DNA from: Takakia lepidozioides
Lineage: Eukaryota; Streptophyta; Takakiopsida; Takakiales; Takakiaceae
Direction: 5' to 3'
Assembly (NCBI GenBank): GCA_030704615.1
Contig: CM060732.1
Span: 10,852,001-10,916,000 of the forward strand
DNA length: 64,000 nt
Below the pieces are notes generated by a model. That model was not told the origin of the DNA. It made no database searches and saw only the letters and a program-made list of their open reading frames with translations. Positions 31,326-43,544 of the stretch are shown here, piece after piece (the first letter of the stretch is position 1; every line of letters begins with the position of its first letter). Both the position numbers and the translations under genes were made by a program.

Positions 31326-31626
31326 GAACTCGCCCCCTAGGGCGCATTATGGCTTCTAGTGAGTCACTAGGGCGAGGCCGGTAGGCCGAGACCTAGGGAC
31401 GAACTAGAGCCATAATGCGCCCTAGGGGGCGCGTTCCCTGGCGTAAAGGACTTTTGGGAGCAGATTCTGCGAGGCCCTGATTGGCTGCAGGCCATAATGA
31501 GGCAATTAAAGTCAACCTGCAGATTAGGAGAGTCAAACAGCCGATTAGGAATGCAGAAAGCGCCAGCGCCCTGGAGCTAATTTGCCTCAAAAACAGCAGA
31601 ATCTGCCCCTAAAATCCTTTACGGTG
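31326..31626. repeat. nested foldback: two inverted-repeat pairs
   Basis: Inner pair: cgccccctagggcgcattatggct (31332-31355) against agccataatgcgccctagggggcg (31410-31433), a perfect or near-perfect 24-bp stem around a 54-bp loop. Second pair: gtaaaggacttttgggagcagattctgc (31443-31470) against gcagaatctgcccctaaaatcctttac (31595-31621) with one or two gaps. Miniature inverted-repeat transposons or tail-to-tail foldbacks are the likely origin. Confidence 0.8.
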
Positions 31627-31918
31627 GCTATACGTCAGCTATACTTTGGACGTGGTTCCATACACGCTGGATACAAGCTGGATGTCGTATCCCTGCTGAG
31701 AGACTGATGACGTCCAAGATGAAAATGCCAGACACCTGTCCAGGGTTTCTCTGATTTGATTCTGTAAATAAAAAGAACCCTTAAAAACATAAAAATAAAA
31801 TGACGGTTTATTTTTTCCTTAGGAAAAAAAATAAAAAAGAGCAGCAGCTGGTAAGCTCAGTTGGATACGAGGGCTTTTTCCGGTGTGCGTGGGATGTGGC
31901 AGTCTCGTGTTATGGACT

Positions 31919-32070
31919 AGGTAGCATTCGAGAGGAGCCCCTGCTACCATATATAGCATGGAGCCAGGACCTACCGAGCCGCGTTAGTACCGAGCCAGGA
32001 CCTGCCGAGCGGCGAGGTGTCATGGCGACCTGCTATATCCAGTAGCAGGGGCTCCTCTCGAGCGCTACCG
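31919..32070. repeat. foldback element of about 150 bp
   Basis: ggtagcattcgagaggagcccctgctaccatatatagca (31920-31958) is the reverse complement, with about five mismatches, of tgctatatccagtagcaggggctcctctcgagcgctacc (32031-32069). The 72-bp centre has an internal direct repeat, accgagcc.ggacct.ccgag. No target-site duplication is evident. Confidence 0.8.
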
Positions 32071-35000
32071 GACATCACCGGTTTTTAGGGCAGCGAGCCA
32101 GTCAGTTTACCCTTGTACGTACCTACCACCTCGTTTACTATCCATTTGGAGCTGTGATACGAAGTTTTCATCCCCGCAGCAGGTAGGCAGGTAGTTAAAA
32201 TCTAGTAGGTCGTAGAATATCACATATAGCACCCCCTCAAATCCAGTAGAAACACGCCACGTCAGCGAGTCTTCTCTAAAAATCGGTTATGCAGCTTAAG
32301 TAGAGAAAGGGGCTTATATTTGCCCCTATTTTACTCTGTAAAGGGCCTGAGTTGTGAGCTGTCCGGTCGCTGAGTCCCAGGTTTCCTTTTTGAAAGAAGG
32401 AAAAAAAAAAAAGAAGTAATAGAGATGGCAGCAGCCTCAGCTGCAAGCTGTTTTATCCTGGCATGATTTTTGGGCGCATGCGACTGCAACGGACCCATGT
32501 GGGCAATCCAGTGCTCTCTGTTGTGTGTGTGACAGTTTGCCTGCTCATCTGAGAAAGAGAGTCTAGATCCGGGATATATGCAAGGTGTGAAACGGGGTTG
32601 AATGAGTCCTATTCATTGGTGGAGGGTGCAGTTAAAGAGCTGGTGCAATGGCTGCCAGGCTTCGGATCCATCATTCAAAGCTTTGTCTCTCCTGTTCATA
32701 AGTTTCAGTCAATTGGGAGCAAGTCTGAGCCTGAAGAGCATTGAACTTGGCAGTTCATTCTCCGCTGTGATGATGAAGTCCAGGTGACGGCGGCATGCAA
32801 AGTTTGCAGTCTGCATATGTATGGGGTGGGATAGAGAAGACGGCGGCAGGTGGATGAATATCGTGGAGGTGGGCACATGAGGGTCCAGTTGAGGAATTTG
32901 GCGTGGCACTGGATCCGAATTGCTGGGATGTATTTCCTTTCGTTGCGCTTGAGGTGTGTGGGTAACCAGTGGTTGGGTGTGTGCGTAACCAGGGTATCCT
33001 GGGTTGAATCCTTCAACCGTCCACTGGGCCCTGGAGACCTGTAGAGCAGTAGGCTATGTAAATTTAAACACAATGTTTAAACCTTTTTTTGTGGGCTGTA
33101 AATTGTAATATATTGACTGATTGCACCTGTGCGCTGATTGCCTAGGACATCAAACATTCCTTCTTGAATTCTCTGGACGAACTTTCTTCTTCATTGACAA
33201 TTGGGTTTTGGTGGCCTGTAGGATGCATACTTTCCAAGTACTTATATTATATTCCAGCTTTCAAGGCAAATCCATAAGCGTGTGGTGAGCTCGAAGGACG
33301 TGCCGGCTGTGAGCCATCCATGAAGGTTTGTCCGGCTCGTGGTCCAAGCCATGTTCAACCAATGTGAACGCCATGCGCGTTGGAGAGCAGTCAGATTTAA
33401 TTTCATAATCTACCTCTTCATTTGCCCAATGTGCATTGAAAGCGTGGAAAGCAAATTTGGAATGAATTATAAGAACCAAAACTATTTTAATGGAGATTTC
33501 GTACCCCCTGGCTTTCAAAATTCCGATGTTGGGGGAGACTACACGAACAGTAACCATCATATTCCACATGCCGGTTTCAGTCAATGGATTTTGTTAGGTT
33601 TTCACAGGACCAAAGAAGCACAAGAACAGCTGACCGTAAAGGATGCAGATCTCAAGTAATGGAAGCCTATGATGGCGCTATCCAGAGCCAAAGATCCCCA
33701 TCAAATAAGGACTTCCATCTTATTCCAAATTGTTGACAAGTGGGGAATTGGTTGTTATTGAACTCATACCCGAACGCACAGACTTGAGTTTGTTGGCACT
33801 TGATTACTCAGGGCACAGAAAAAACGCCTGGTCAGTTGAGCAATGGTGATGTGTAGGTATGTGGCCTGGGCCTGGGCTCCATCATTCAAATCGAGACTCG
33901 AGACCACAGTTTTGAAGATGAGTTATGGTGGCGAGAGGTCGTGACTCCGTAACTCTTTCCCTAGACAAAAGTTAGTTCTACGAGCTTCCAGCAGAATGAC
34001 GGTTAGAAACCCAATAAAGCAAAAATGATGCGCAACAAGAACCCCTGTTCTGCGGGCCTCTTCACAGGAAAATTGGTGACGAATCAACAAGAGAAACATG
34101 AGCGCAACAGGAACCCCATGGAAAATGTTGAAGAAAACTGATGCATAATGTTCTGAAAGAAGAAGGAATTGCACAACATGTTTCTTCAGTCGTCAAGCCT
34201 CGGGAGTCCGGACCCACAACTTGACTAGGCTCTAAGTTTGAAGTAGCACTAGTTACAGAGAATTAAATTCCATCCACTCATTGAACATTCCCTAACCCAC
34301 CAGCCACGTCTGGCAGTTGCTCTGTGGCATTGCGTCACTGCAGGTATGCATTGAAGGGACCAAAGCAATGAAGGAAGGAAGGAAGGAAACACTGTCTGAT
34401 ATGTTTCAGAAAGGATGGCACTTCTGTCAGAGGTCAAAGGCAAAGGAAGAGCAGAAGAACAGAACACGTTCTCCGACTCTCTGAGTCAAGTGCGGTGCAA
34501 GCATTGAATGAACAACTGTTGTTGCAGCAACAGTGCCGGTTGCTAATATAAGCAGACAATCCTATCTTTCATGAGATTTAGAGTAGCATTCTTGAACAAA
34601 GCGATCGTCCAAATGAAATGCATGAATTAAACGTCTGATCAATGATCAACGCGTATGATCAATTAACGGAAAACTACTGTCCCTGAAAACAGCCTCGATT
34701 AGAAGTAATACTAGTTACATGTATCTAGTGCAAATGATTACTAAAATCTACAGAAGAACGGGCTATTTTGGAAGTACTTCTAGTTTTGATGATTGCTTAG
34801 AAATTCGGCCCATCTTTGGAGCTTGACCCTTTCACATGCAAGAAGGGATATCTGCTAGATCACCTATATGATATTTCACAGATTTCGATAGGAGTATACA
34901 AATCACATCTAACTGGTATTAACAGTTCAGCAGACTTGTCGTCCTACCTAGTCAATGTCATTGGGAAGAGACAAATCTGCCATTGAAGACTGAAATTGGA

Positions 35001-35300
35001 ATCAACATTTGTACAAAGCAAGAGTCACGGAAGGCTTACAGTAGGTATTATATATCAAATGGTATGAAGACAATCAAGGCTCACAATCAATTTTATTCTC
35101 ATCGGCAATTATGTGTCCGGATATGTTGCCACTAAACAAGGCTTAAGATGTTTTATGCTGAGACTCTGAGCCATCATTAAATTAGAGTCTTTTTTATTTC
35201 TCCGCACAATAATAGTTCCAAGTACAAAATGCCCGCAGTCAAGCCTTACATCAATCAATCAATCAGCTTGAAACCAGCCTTGAGATGGGAGCTGCATATC
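32071..35300. other. about 3.2 kb without a supported gene
   Basis: Several open frames of 60-125 codons exist (the longest on the minus strand at 32705-33073 and on the plus strand at 33339-33659), but none shows a domain, and splice or codon signals are unconvincing. An A-run lies at 32400-32412. I see no RNA gene. Confidence 0.5.
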
Positions 35301-36050
35301 CTTGTGAGGTTACAGGTATGTCCATTTTGAAAAAAAACCAGACTGGTACTGCTAGGTCCAACTTGGCTCTTGGGTCCAACTGGTAGGGCCCGGGGTAGGT
35401 TAGGACTGGCCAGGGTAGGTTATAGGATGGGTATGGGTATTTCCAATTTTGAGATACCCTGGTCCAGGCATGGGTATGGCAAAAACTCAAATGACATATG
35501 GGAGGAGCATGTGCAATGGTATGGTATACCCTAACAGTCATCATACTGTATTCAAAGCTAAAATTAAAACCAGATTGAGGACGACATACAAAAGGTAAAA
35601 AAAAATTGCAATCACACATACCCATGCAAATTAATTTGTATTGCTCATAAATTAGTGAAGGTCCTTGTATTGTAAGACTGGATTATAACAAAAATAGGAG
35701 AAAAGCTGGATGCCATGACAAAAACTGAAGAAATCCTGCATATTGTACCTTGTATGCTGATCATTGTATGCCATACCTTCTACCCCTATTGTATCATTAC
35801 ACATACCCATGCTAGCTTAGGTTCATCAATCCTCAATACGGGTCTCAAGCGGAGTATGAAAGTAGTTCATACTTAGACTGGTATGGTAGGTAGGTAGGTC
35901 CAGTGTTCAAAACCCGGGTCCATGGTATAGCCGGGGTATATGCCCCAAGACATACCCAACTGGTATGTTCTACAATACCCTTACTCATACCAGTGCACAT
36001 ACCCAAGGCCTACTGGCACATACCAGTACAACACTGGTACAAACATACTA
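35301..36050. repeat. ATACCC/GGGTAT-rich dispersed repeat with a terminal-repeat unit
   Basis: Motifs ggtatg, gggtatg and catacc recur more than twenty times. The unit 35901-36036 starts CAGTGTTCAAAACCCGGG and ends ACAACACTG, giving a 7-bp terminal inverted repeat CAGTGTT/AACACTG typical of hAT-like miniature elements; the flanking 8 bp are not duplicated. A short match at 19346-19363 marks another copy. Confidence 0.5.
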
Positions 36051-38679
36051 TCATAAACTTGTTGGCATGTAATGCAGACGTGGAGAGAGACCATGTTGCC
36101 CATCTTATTATATGCGCATGAGTCCCGGACTTGGAGCAAACAATCCTTCGCAGACTCACAATCTCTGGGCGCTTATTTGCATGCATGAATCCTTCCAGAG
36201 AGGGTCAGCGTCATGGAATTCAAAAAGAAGGCCCGGGAAACCCCAGAAATTATTAACGTACCCGAAAATAGAAACGACGGCAGAGGGAATTTGCATTGGT
36301 AAGTGAAGTATTGGCAGGAGTGAGGCTGCACTGAATGCCCCTCTCCCACACTACACTACACTACAAAAACCCAGCACTGTGTTCCTGCTGCCACTACTCT
36401 CATAACTGCACCCTCACCCTCCCCTTTCTACTTACCAACCTTTCCCCCGCACCCCTTCCTACTTGAACCTTCCTACTTGAAAATACAGAACCAGTGTTGG
36501 GCGGATATAGAGTCATCAGGATATCAACAGCAGGATATCAATGTATCCGGACCCAGAACCGACATTTTGTTTTAGTATCCGGGCTAGATGCATAACCTGC
36601 CGATCTGAAAATACAAAAAAAATTCCTTTACCTGGTGTAATACCCTGCGGATATCCGGCCAATACTGTCAATACTTGGCGGATCCCAACCCTAAACTTAA
36701 TAACCGGATGCATACCCGGATCCGCAAAAGATCCGCTCTAAAAAGTACTTCACTCTGGGATTGTGGGAGAATTGCCACTGGAATGAGGGAAGAGTCTTGT
36801 GGCCTACTGTGCATTTAGTAGGGATATTGTATCAAAGAAGGATATACAGTGGGCCCTGGATAAATGTTACCTCCTTATACTTATGTTTTATATCTCTTTT
36901 ATTGTTATGTGATTTCTACTCTCTAGAGTTTTACACTAGAAAAGAGTGAAAGAGTGTTAAATGTCGGCCCTCTTTAATATATATTTTTGAAATAAAGTAT
37001 TTTAAGAAAAGAGAGGACAGACTCAGGCTGGCAAAATTGGTGGATAGTTTGGTGGCACTGTATATATCAGAAAAGCCTGTTTTTATGGCCCATTGAAAAA
37101 GCCAAGGCTTGCAGGCACTGTTCACACACCCAAAGTGTTTGTTGGATGTGGTTTCATTTTCACCTGGCCCTAGCTGTGTGAACGCGTGTGGAAAGAAATG
37201 TGGGTTTAGGATAAACAAATATATATAGACGGGATGGATGAGGTGATCGTTCACTCAAAACTCATAACGTCATCCATGTCAAGTCTGGAGGCCAAGTCGT
37301 CATCCATTCCGTTGAAAACATCATCCGTCTCTTTCCGACAGCTACCCTGTTTTTAGATAAACATTTAAACAATATTATTTGCTATTTTCTTCTGTCCGTA
37401 CACGACCGCAGTCGCTGTTCTTATCTGCCCGATGGGATTTGTTTTTGTTTTTTTCCAATTAACTTTCATAACTAATCACGGAAAATAATTATCAAATTAA
37501 CCATAATTAAAACAGAGTTACCGAAATCCCTGACACTGACCGCCCTGAAAAACCACGTGAATATCACCGACCGAAGGTCGGTACTGCGAACCGAGGAACG
37601 TACCTTCCCGACTGATGGATGGATGAACAAGTGGTCAAACGGATGGACGGCGGTCGCTGCGCTTTTGAGTATTGGGTCGTCACCCGCACGCCGCTCGTCT
37701 CCCTCCCTCTCCCTTAAGCTGGACACCAGCACACAAAGGTTCTCTCTTTCTTCCTCAAATCGCTGGCGTCCTCGGTGTGTGTGCTTCTCTGTTTCAGGAA
37801 ATATCTCTCTTTCGTCGAGAAAGGCTGGTCTGTTTTTGGCTTTGAAAGGTTGGGTGTTTTGCTGGACAGCTCTGCAAATGTTTAGGCTATTTTCGTCTAG
37901 TCTCCCGAGAATCCCTCGCGCCGTTGCTGGCTATATTTGTGCTGTATTTCTGGTGGCACCGAGTGCTGTATCTCAGAGGTTCAATGGATGTAGAAGTGAT
38001 TGATCTTCCTGCACGTATGCGATCTTCTCTCGCTGCCGACGTCACTTTCCCTCCTCCCGGGCTCTTTGTTAAGATCAAGGAGGTCATCTGTCTCTCTCTC
38101 AGCCTGCGCTTGCGCGTCTCTTCCTCTGGACTCTTCCAGTTCTTGCTAGCTCATCAGTTATAATCTGATTGCTTCTCGGGCTGGCAGACGCTCTGACCAC
38201 CTGTCTTTGACAATTACTACAGTTCAGGCAGAGTTTGTTTAATACAGTCTCGATACCAGCGGTCTTCAAAGAATTGTCTCCCGGGCAATGTGCACAACAT
38301 TTTCTCCAGGGATTTGTGTCGAAACATGAGAAATAGAATTGTGGCGGGACTATGGGTGCTAGTCTTGTGAGTCTGCAAGTCGTGCAGCAGATGACAGTGG
38401 TTTATCTCTTTCGTTGAAACTAGTGTGATGGAGGCCAATAATTGCTTTGGACGTTGTGGTTCTGTCCTTGACGCCCATTCCTTGCCGAGATATCCCCAGC
38501 TTCTTGTCCTCTCCAGTACCCTTCGCTTGCATCTCACTTTGTTGTGAAGCAAAGTATTCCATTGGATCTCCGTGGGAATTACAGGAGTTTGGCAGTCGCT
38601 CTTCACATATTTCTTGGTTGCTATTCAAGGCCAGTGAGACAGTGGGTCCGGCTCGAAGGAAACGAGAGAGAGAGCATCG
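36051..38679. other. intergenic region and likely promoter/5' leader of the MIZ1-like gene
   Basis: No supported gene. 36490-36740 is rich in cggatatcc/ggatccg palindromes around another cagtgttgggcgg start and may be a decayed transposon. A perfect palindrome ACCGACC-gaa-GGTCGGT lies at 37566-37582. The C/T-rich stretch 37690-38160 resembles a plant 5' leader; an open frame of 148 codons there has no domain. Confidence 0.4.
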
Positions 38680-40757
38680 ATGGTTACGAACATGGATTTG
38701 CAAGAGTCGCCTAAGAAAGGTGGTGGCATCTTATTTATGGACCGGCCTACCACAGTGGATTGTGAGAAGGAAATCAATTGCTGGATCTCGTTTCGAGGCT
38801 TTTTTAGGATATTCCGAAGGACGGGTCGAGCTCGCACCAACAACTCTAGAACTGTCAGGGTGAGGGCTGTCGAGTCCGTGCTTGGAGCGGCCGTCACGGG
38901 GACCCTCTATGGCCAGAGGTACGGTACATCTCCTTCTGTTTCCTCATTGAATATATATTGACGTGGACCACCATGTCGATGGAAAGATAAGAGTGTCAGC
39001 ATGTGCAGGGTTCAGCAGTATTGGATGATCTGCATGGTTGAAAGATTGTTGCTCGTGTAACGAATTCAAAGATGGAGTTTACGTGCTTGTTGGATTGGCT
39101 ATTTCGGTGCAGAAATCCTTACGTCAATGGTTCACCTGATGATGTCAAGTCATTCTTAAGTCAGGGAAAATTTCGTATATCTTTGGAATCTAATCTCTGA
39201 AGGCTCTTGAATTTCAATCGTTTGAGCTCGTCATCATTCTTCTGTATTCCCCCGTACAATACAGGTTACCCAGGCATGGTGGTTCAAGTGTTTGATCAGC
39301 TGTGCCTCTATTGACTTACACGCTCTCACCGCAAAGTTTGTCTTAGAGCATGTTACTAGTTTCCTAAGAAGTTTCGCGAGGCGGGGAATATCATGGTAGT
39401 CCTTTTACCTATGCAATGTCCGTCACTTTCCCTGATTGATATCATCTTTCGGAGAGAATTGGGTTTCGCTTCAAGGACCCTCACTTTGGACCTCGTGTCC
39501 ATCTTTCTGTCAATTGAGATTGCAGTTTCTTTCATTAAGCGCGCTTGTGGGGCGCCCAAGTTTTTCTCCCTTGTTGATTCCGATTAGACTGCCAGTCGAA
39601 GGCTGCGAATAGATATCGGCCATGCCCAATAATTGCACGAAACACCTCTAGGCAGTATGTTAAAAGTAAACTCAGAGCTCTCACAATACTCTAAATGGCT
39701 CGGCTCACCTACAGTTGCTGAAGAGTAGCTAGCGATCTCATTAAAGCTCCCCTCCGGTACTCAGGAAACGGTTCGCGGAGTGAAGACGTGTTCTCATCTT
39801 TCTCCCCCGACTGTCTCTTGATTGTCAATCTTAATCAGCATGACACCTAAGGCATTTGCATTTTTCTTCGTGCAGGAAGGGTCGGGTTACCTTCTGTCTG
39901 CAAGAAGGTCCGAAGACCCCACCTCTCGTGTTACTGGAATTTGCCATACCCACCTACTCTTTGGTCAGGGAGATGTCTTCTGGGTTGCTACGAATTGCGC
40001 TGGAGTGTGAAAAATCCAAGGGGGCCAAAGATTTGAAAGCTGGGGGCCTGTTTGCAGAGCCTGTATGGAACATGTTTTGCAATGGCCGCAAGGTGAGCAT
40101 GAAACGAAAACCTCCTGTTTTTTTGTGGCTGTGAGGTGGAGGAAGCTCCTTGGGACACGAATATATCACGTAGGATGTGTCAGAAATGTCTTCACCTAGT
40201 GTGGGCCGGAAGAGAGGCCCACTGCCTCATCTCAAAGAGAAGGAGGTCAACTTTTCAACTTCTTTTCCTACCTCACCTAGCCAGTACTCGTATTTGCATG
40301 TACAGAGTTGGTCTATGATCTTGCTTTCTCCACAATGTATATGATCTTAAAGGCCAGCCAAGGATTGTCCAGAATCAATGAATCCTCTGGACAACCAGTT
40401 CACAAGAGAATGTAGTAGGTTGTTTTCACAAAAACGTTTGTGACAAAATTTGCCTAGTCTTCAATAGGGTCTGAATTTTTTCTTTCTCTGGATGTGATTC
40501 AGGTGGGTTTTGCAATCAAGCGTCAGATTTCCGATTCAGATCGGAATGTCCTAGGCCTGATGCAGTCTGTCACGATGGGAGCAGGGGTCATTCCCCCGGA
40601 AGATGAAAAGGCGGTTGATGCAGATGAGGAGATCATGTACATGCGAGCCCGCTATGAAAGGGTTGGGGGTGCGCCTGATTCTCTCTCTCTTCACATGATA
40701 AACCCTGATGGATCCCCAGGACAAGAGCTCAGTATTTTCTTTCTTCGAGTGGAATGA
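38680..40757 (+). CDS. MIZ1: MIZU-KUSSEI 1-like protein (DUF617), three exons
   Basis: Exons 38680-38918, 39876-40092 and 40503-40757 give 236 codons plus stop. Donors are AG|GTACGG and AAG|GTGAGC, acceptors cgtgcag and gattcag, and the phases fit. Exon 1 holds a Cys/Phe/Arg-rich leader and VTGTLYGQR. Exon 2 has KGRVTFCLQEGP, LLEFAIP, LVREMSSGLLRIALECEK and EPVWNMFCNGRK. Exon 3 has VGFAIKRQISDSDRNVLGLMQSV, MGAGVIP, IMYMRARYERV and MINPDGSPGQELSIFFLRVE. These are the diagnostic DUF617 blocks in order. Arabidopsis MIZ1 is needed for root hydrotropism and associates with the ER membrane; in a seed-free plant the role is unknown. As far as I recall angiosperm MIZ1 genes lack introns, so the two introns are notable. 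Length is a little short for the family (about 240-300). I am confident of the family, less of the start. Confidence 0.93.
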
Positions 40758-42855
40758 CCTCTATCCAGTCTCTATATTTTGTGAATGTAAAATACCACAT
40801 CCTGGGGGCCCTTGGAATATTCTCTCAAGCCCTTAGTCTGTCAGTGCCATTCTTCACTTCGTGGCAGGCTCTTAAGCTCTGGGTTTCTCTGGTAGGTTAC
40901 TTGTGGTCTCAGCTCTTGGGGCACCTCTTAGTAAGTACTCATTTCAGTATCTTTTTTGTATCATTAATGGAGTTCAACCCACAGTATGAAAGCCCTCTTG
41001 TATCGTAAGTCGGTGAGGAGTTTGAACCCGTCCTTAGTTTCTGTAGGCTTGATATTATGTCATCTGGACAGTGGTGGCTGATTATGGCAACTTTGTTTCA
41101 GAAGAGTATGTGTAATAAGCTAGGAGGCTTTAGTCTCATTGAAAAGATGAGTACACAAGCCTGTCAAAATGATGGATTTGAGGGATCTCTGCGGAAGTGA
41201 TCAAGGTGGTGGGTGTTCAAACACTGAAATTTTAAATGATTTTGACTTAACTTTCTCAAGTTTTTTCTCAGTTTCCCCTCAACATGCCATAGACCCTTGT
41301 ACTCACTGCAAAGAGACTCAGAAAGAGAGAACTGCAGGGTATGTACCTATAATACAATCAAACTGCAAACTACCTGTCAGTATTAAATCTCCATTCTCTC
41401 CTACATCCCCAAGTATTTCAAGTAGAGCTGTAGACCTGCAGTAGAGCCAATTGTGCAACATGGGAAAGGTTCCTCTAAGCGCTCAACTCTTCAATTGCAC
41501 ACAACGGAGCAGCCACTCCTTCAGTATCAAACCTTTCACAGAGCTAACGGACCAGACGCTGCCTACTGTAAGCGCTAAATCTCTGATACACAACTTGTTT
41601 AGAGCTTTTCTCTGGCATCCACACACCACTACTGTATCTATCCATTACTTCTCTATGAGACCTTCAACCCACTGGAGTTATCAACAAGCATGAATGGCCT
41701 AGAAAATACTGCCAGTTTTGGATTAGGAGCAGGATGGAGGGTGGAAAGATCCCACATTTCTATCCGACCAGAACTTGATTATTTATGGTACACTGCGTAA
41801 TATGATTCAGTCCCAACTTCACTTCCTTATGTTGCTTATGACAGAACCTGCAATAGGAAGCTGTGGCCTATAGCAGCAGCCGCACTGCCCTTCCGCCCTC
41901 TTTCTTGCTTCAGGCGCCTAGTTTTGTGTCTTTTCCTGTGGATTTGTTCCAGGTGCTCTGTTTTTGGGCCTCATCGGACGTACTGAACTTCTTCGTTCTA
42001 TGCTGAGTTCACCCTGGTAGCTCAGGGCCATGGCCACTAGCAAGGCCCACTCCTCGCTAAGGGAAGCAGTTTTGTCTTTCTGTCCATACGAGATTGGATA
42101 CTGGATGTTTCAATAGCACCACTGTAATAATGGGGATTATGCTGGACAAACATAGAGTCCAGGGGGGAATATGAATCAGTGAACAACCTTTGCAGAAAAG
42201 AACTTGCCGGCATTGTGGACGGAAAGAATACAAGAGATTATTGTTTATGATTCCATCGTGAAATTTGCGAATTTCTTCAGCTAATCCCACAGCCAGACTA
42301 TGAAGTGTGCAGGCCCATGCCATATTCAAAATCGTTGAGCACTACCAAAATAGATGTTGACATCAAGTGTTAGCTCTTGCGTGTATTACTGTGCAGAGAC
42401 AAGTCCGAGTGTAGAAAAAACGCGAAATTTGCAGCTACTCCTGGACACCACGAGAGCTGCAAGATGAGAATCTGTAGAAATCATTGTTGAACGTCACAAC
42501 ATATATTTCAAGGGAGGCACACATTGTATCGGGCCGTAGAAGACTCGTGCAATGGCAAATCGCTGTTTATGTACCTACGAATCGCTGCCAAGTGTCCAAT
42601 GTCTGAAACGTCCATCATTCCGCAGACAACTGGGGTTTCGCAGAGATTTTGGCGTATGGGTTGTTGACAGAATTCTGTGAGCCGTTCTGGGTTCTGAGAG
42701 GCTATAAGCCGCATTTTGAAAAAAGGGCCTTATGGACAGCTTGGAAGAGAGTGTAAAAAGAGACTATTGCGAACAGCTCAGAACGTTCCTTTCAGCGGTT
42801 GTTGAATGTATATCTAAGCTTCACCCTTTCCTGCATTAAAAGAGAAAGGCTCCAA
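40758..42855. other. intergenic, no supported gene
   Basis: Open frames up to 91 codons on both strands show no domain. The first few hundred bases are probably the 3' untranslated region of the MIZ1-like gene. Nothing else recognised. Confidence 0.5.
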
Positions 42856-43344
42856 TTAACGATCGCTCCATGAAACCTCAAATGTATCCTCCTCCATGAA
42901 TTCTTCCAGCTCTCTCTCAAGAGCATCTTCCAACCAAGTCTGGGCTTGGGTCAAAAGAAACGGGCTGGTTCTGATCATGAGAAGGCAGAACTCATATTCG
43001 TTCAATTCTCCGTCGCCATCCCTGTCGCCCACCATGATCATGGCACGAAGGTCATCGTCGGTCATGCCTTCAAGGCCCAGCCACCTCGCATTCGTCTTCA
43101 GGCTTGCAAATGTGATCGTGCGCGTGTAAGGGTCCGCAAGCAAACGGAATCCACTGCAGAGCTCCTCCATGAAACCCTCTTCGTCCAGTTTCTGAGATAT
43201 AATCGGCAAGAAATCATGGAATTCCACCATCTCCGCTTCTCTGCGTCCCGGTGTTAACCTCTTCTTCCAGAACCACACGAACAAAGCTGAAAGAAGTGTG
43301 GCAAACCTCATCTCATTTCCAAAGAAAACAGGAAATTTCCACAT
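42856..43344 (-). CDS. KIC/PBP1-like single-EF-hand calcium-binding protein
   Basis: A 162-codon intronless frame. From residue 39 it follows the plant KIC/PBP1/KRP family: MVEFHDFLPIISQKL, FMEELCSGFRLLADP, TFASLKTNARWLGLEGM, one canonical EF-hand loop DRDGDGELNEYE (residues 107-118, Asp at 1, 3, 5 and Glu at 12) and FCLLMIRTSPFLL, then an acidic tail. Family members bind Ca2+ and regulate partners such as the KCBP kinesin or the PINOID kinase. The first 38 residues include a hydrophobic ATLLSALFVWFW and are not part of the family, so the true start may be the ATG at 43230 (124 residues, the usual length). No neighbour suggests a specific partner. Confidence 0.88.
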   Translation of the reverse strand: MWKFPVFFGNEMRFATLLSALFVWFWKKRLTPGRREAEMVEFHDFLPIISQKLDEEGFMEELCSGFRLLADPYTRTITFASLKTNARWLGLEGMTDDDLRAMIMVGDRDGDGELNEYEFCLLMIRTSPFLLTQAQTWLEDALERELEEFMEEDTFEVSWSDR

Positions 43345-43534
43345 ACCCTCCAGGAATCCAAGCCTGGGGTGCCCCTGAACCGCTTGACCTCAATTGCAAG
43401 ACATACGAGGAAAGAGAAACACAGCCCCCTTCATCTACCTTGCACTTCCGCATCAATTTCTCAGAAGAATCGTCAACACTTGATCCGGCGAAACTCAACC
43501 GCCCACTACATGAAAAACGCTTCCAAAATGCAGA

Positions 43535-43544
43535 CATTTATAGA
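43535..43544 (-). promoter_or_regulatory. possible TATA box of the EF-hand gene
   Basis: On the minus strand TCTATAAATG lies about 190 bp upstream of the first ATG, a plausible plant TATA position if the 5' leader is around 160 nt. Evidence is the motif and spacing only. Confidence 0.35.

Noticed and set aside
31850-31930. tRNA-like string ggtaagctcagttggata
   Set aside because: Resembles a D-arm, but no anticodon stem, T-arm (GTTCRA) or acceptor pairing could be placed around it.
32705-33659. Open frames on both strands (122 and 106 codons)
   Set aside because: No recognised domain, no splice support and no repeat or syntenic partner; likely chance frames.
37557-38003. 148-codon open frame upstream of the MIZ1-like gene
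   Set aside because: No domain and C/T-rich leader-like composition; more likely 5' untranslated sequence than a gene.
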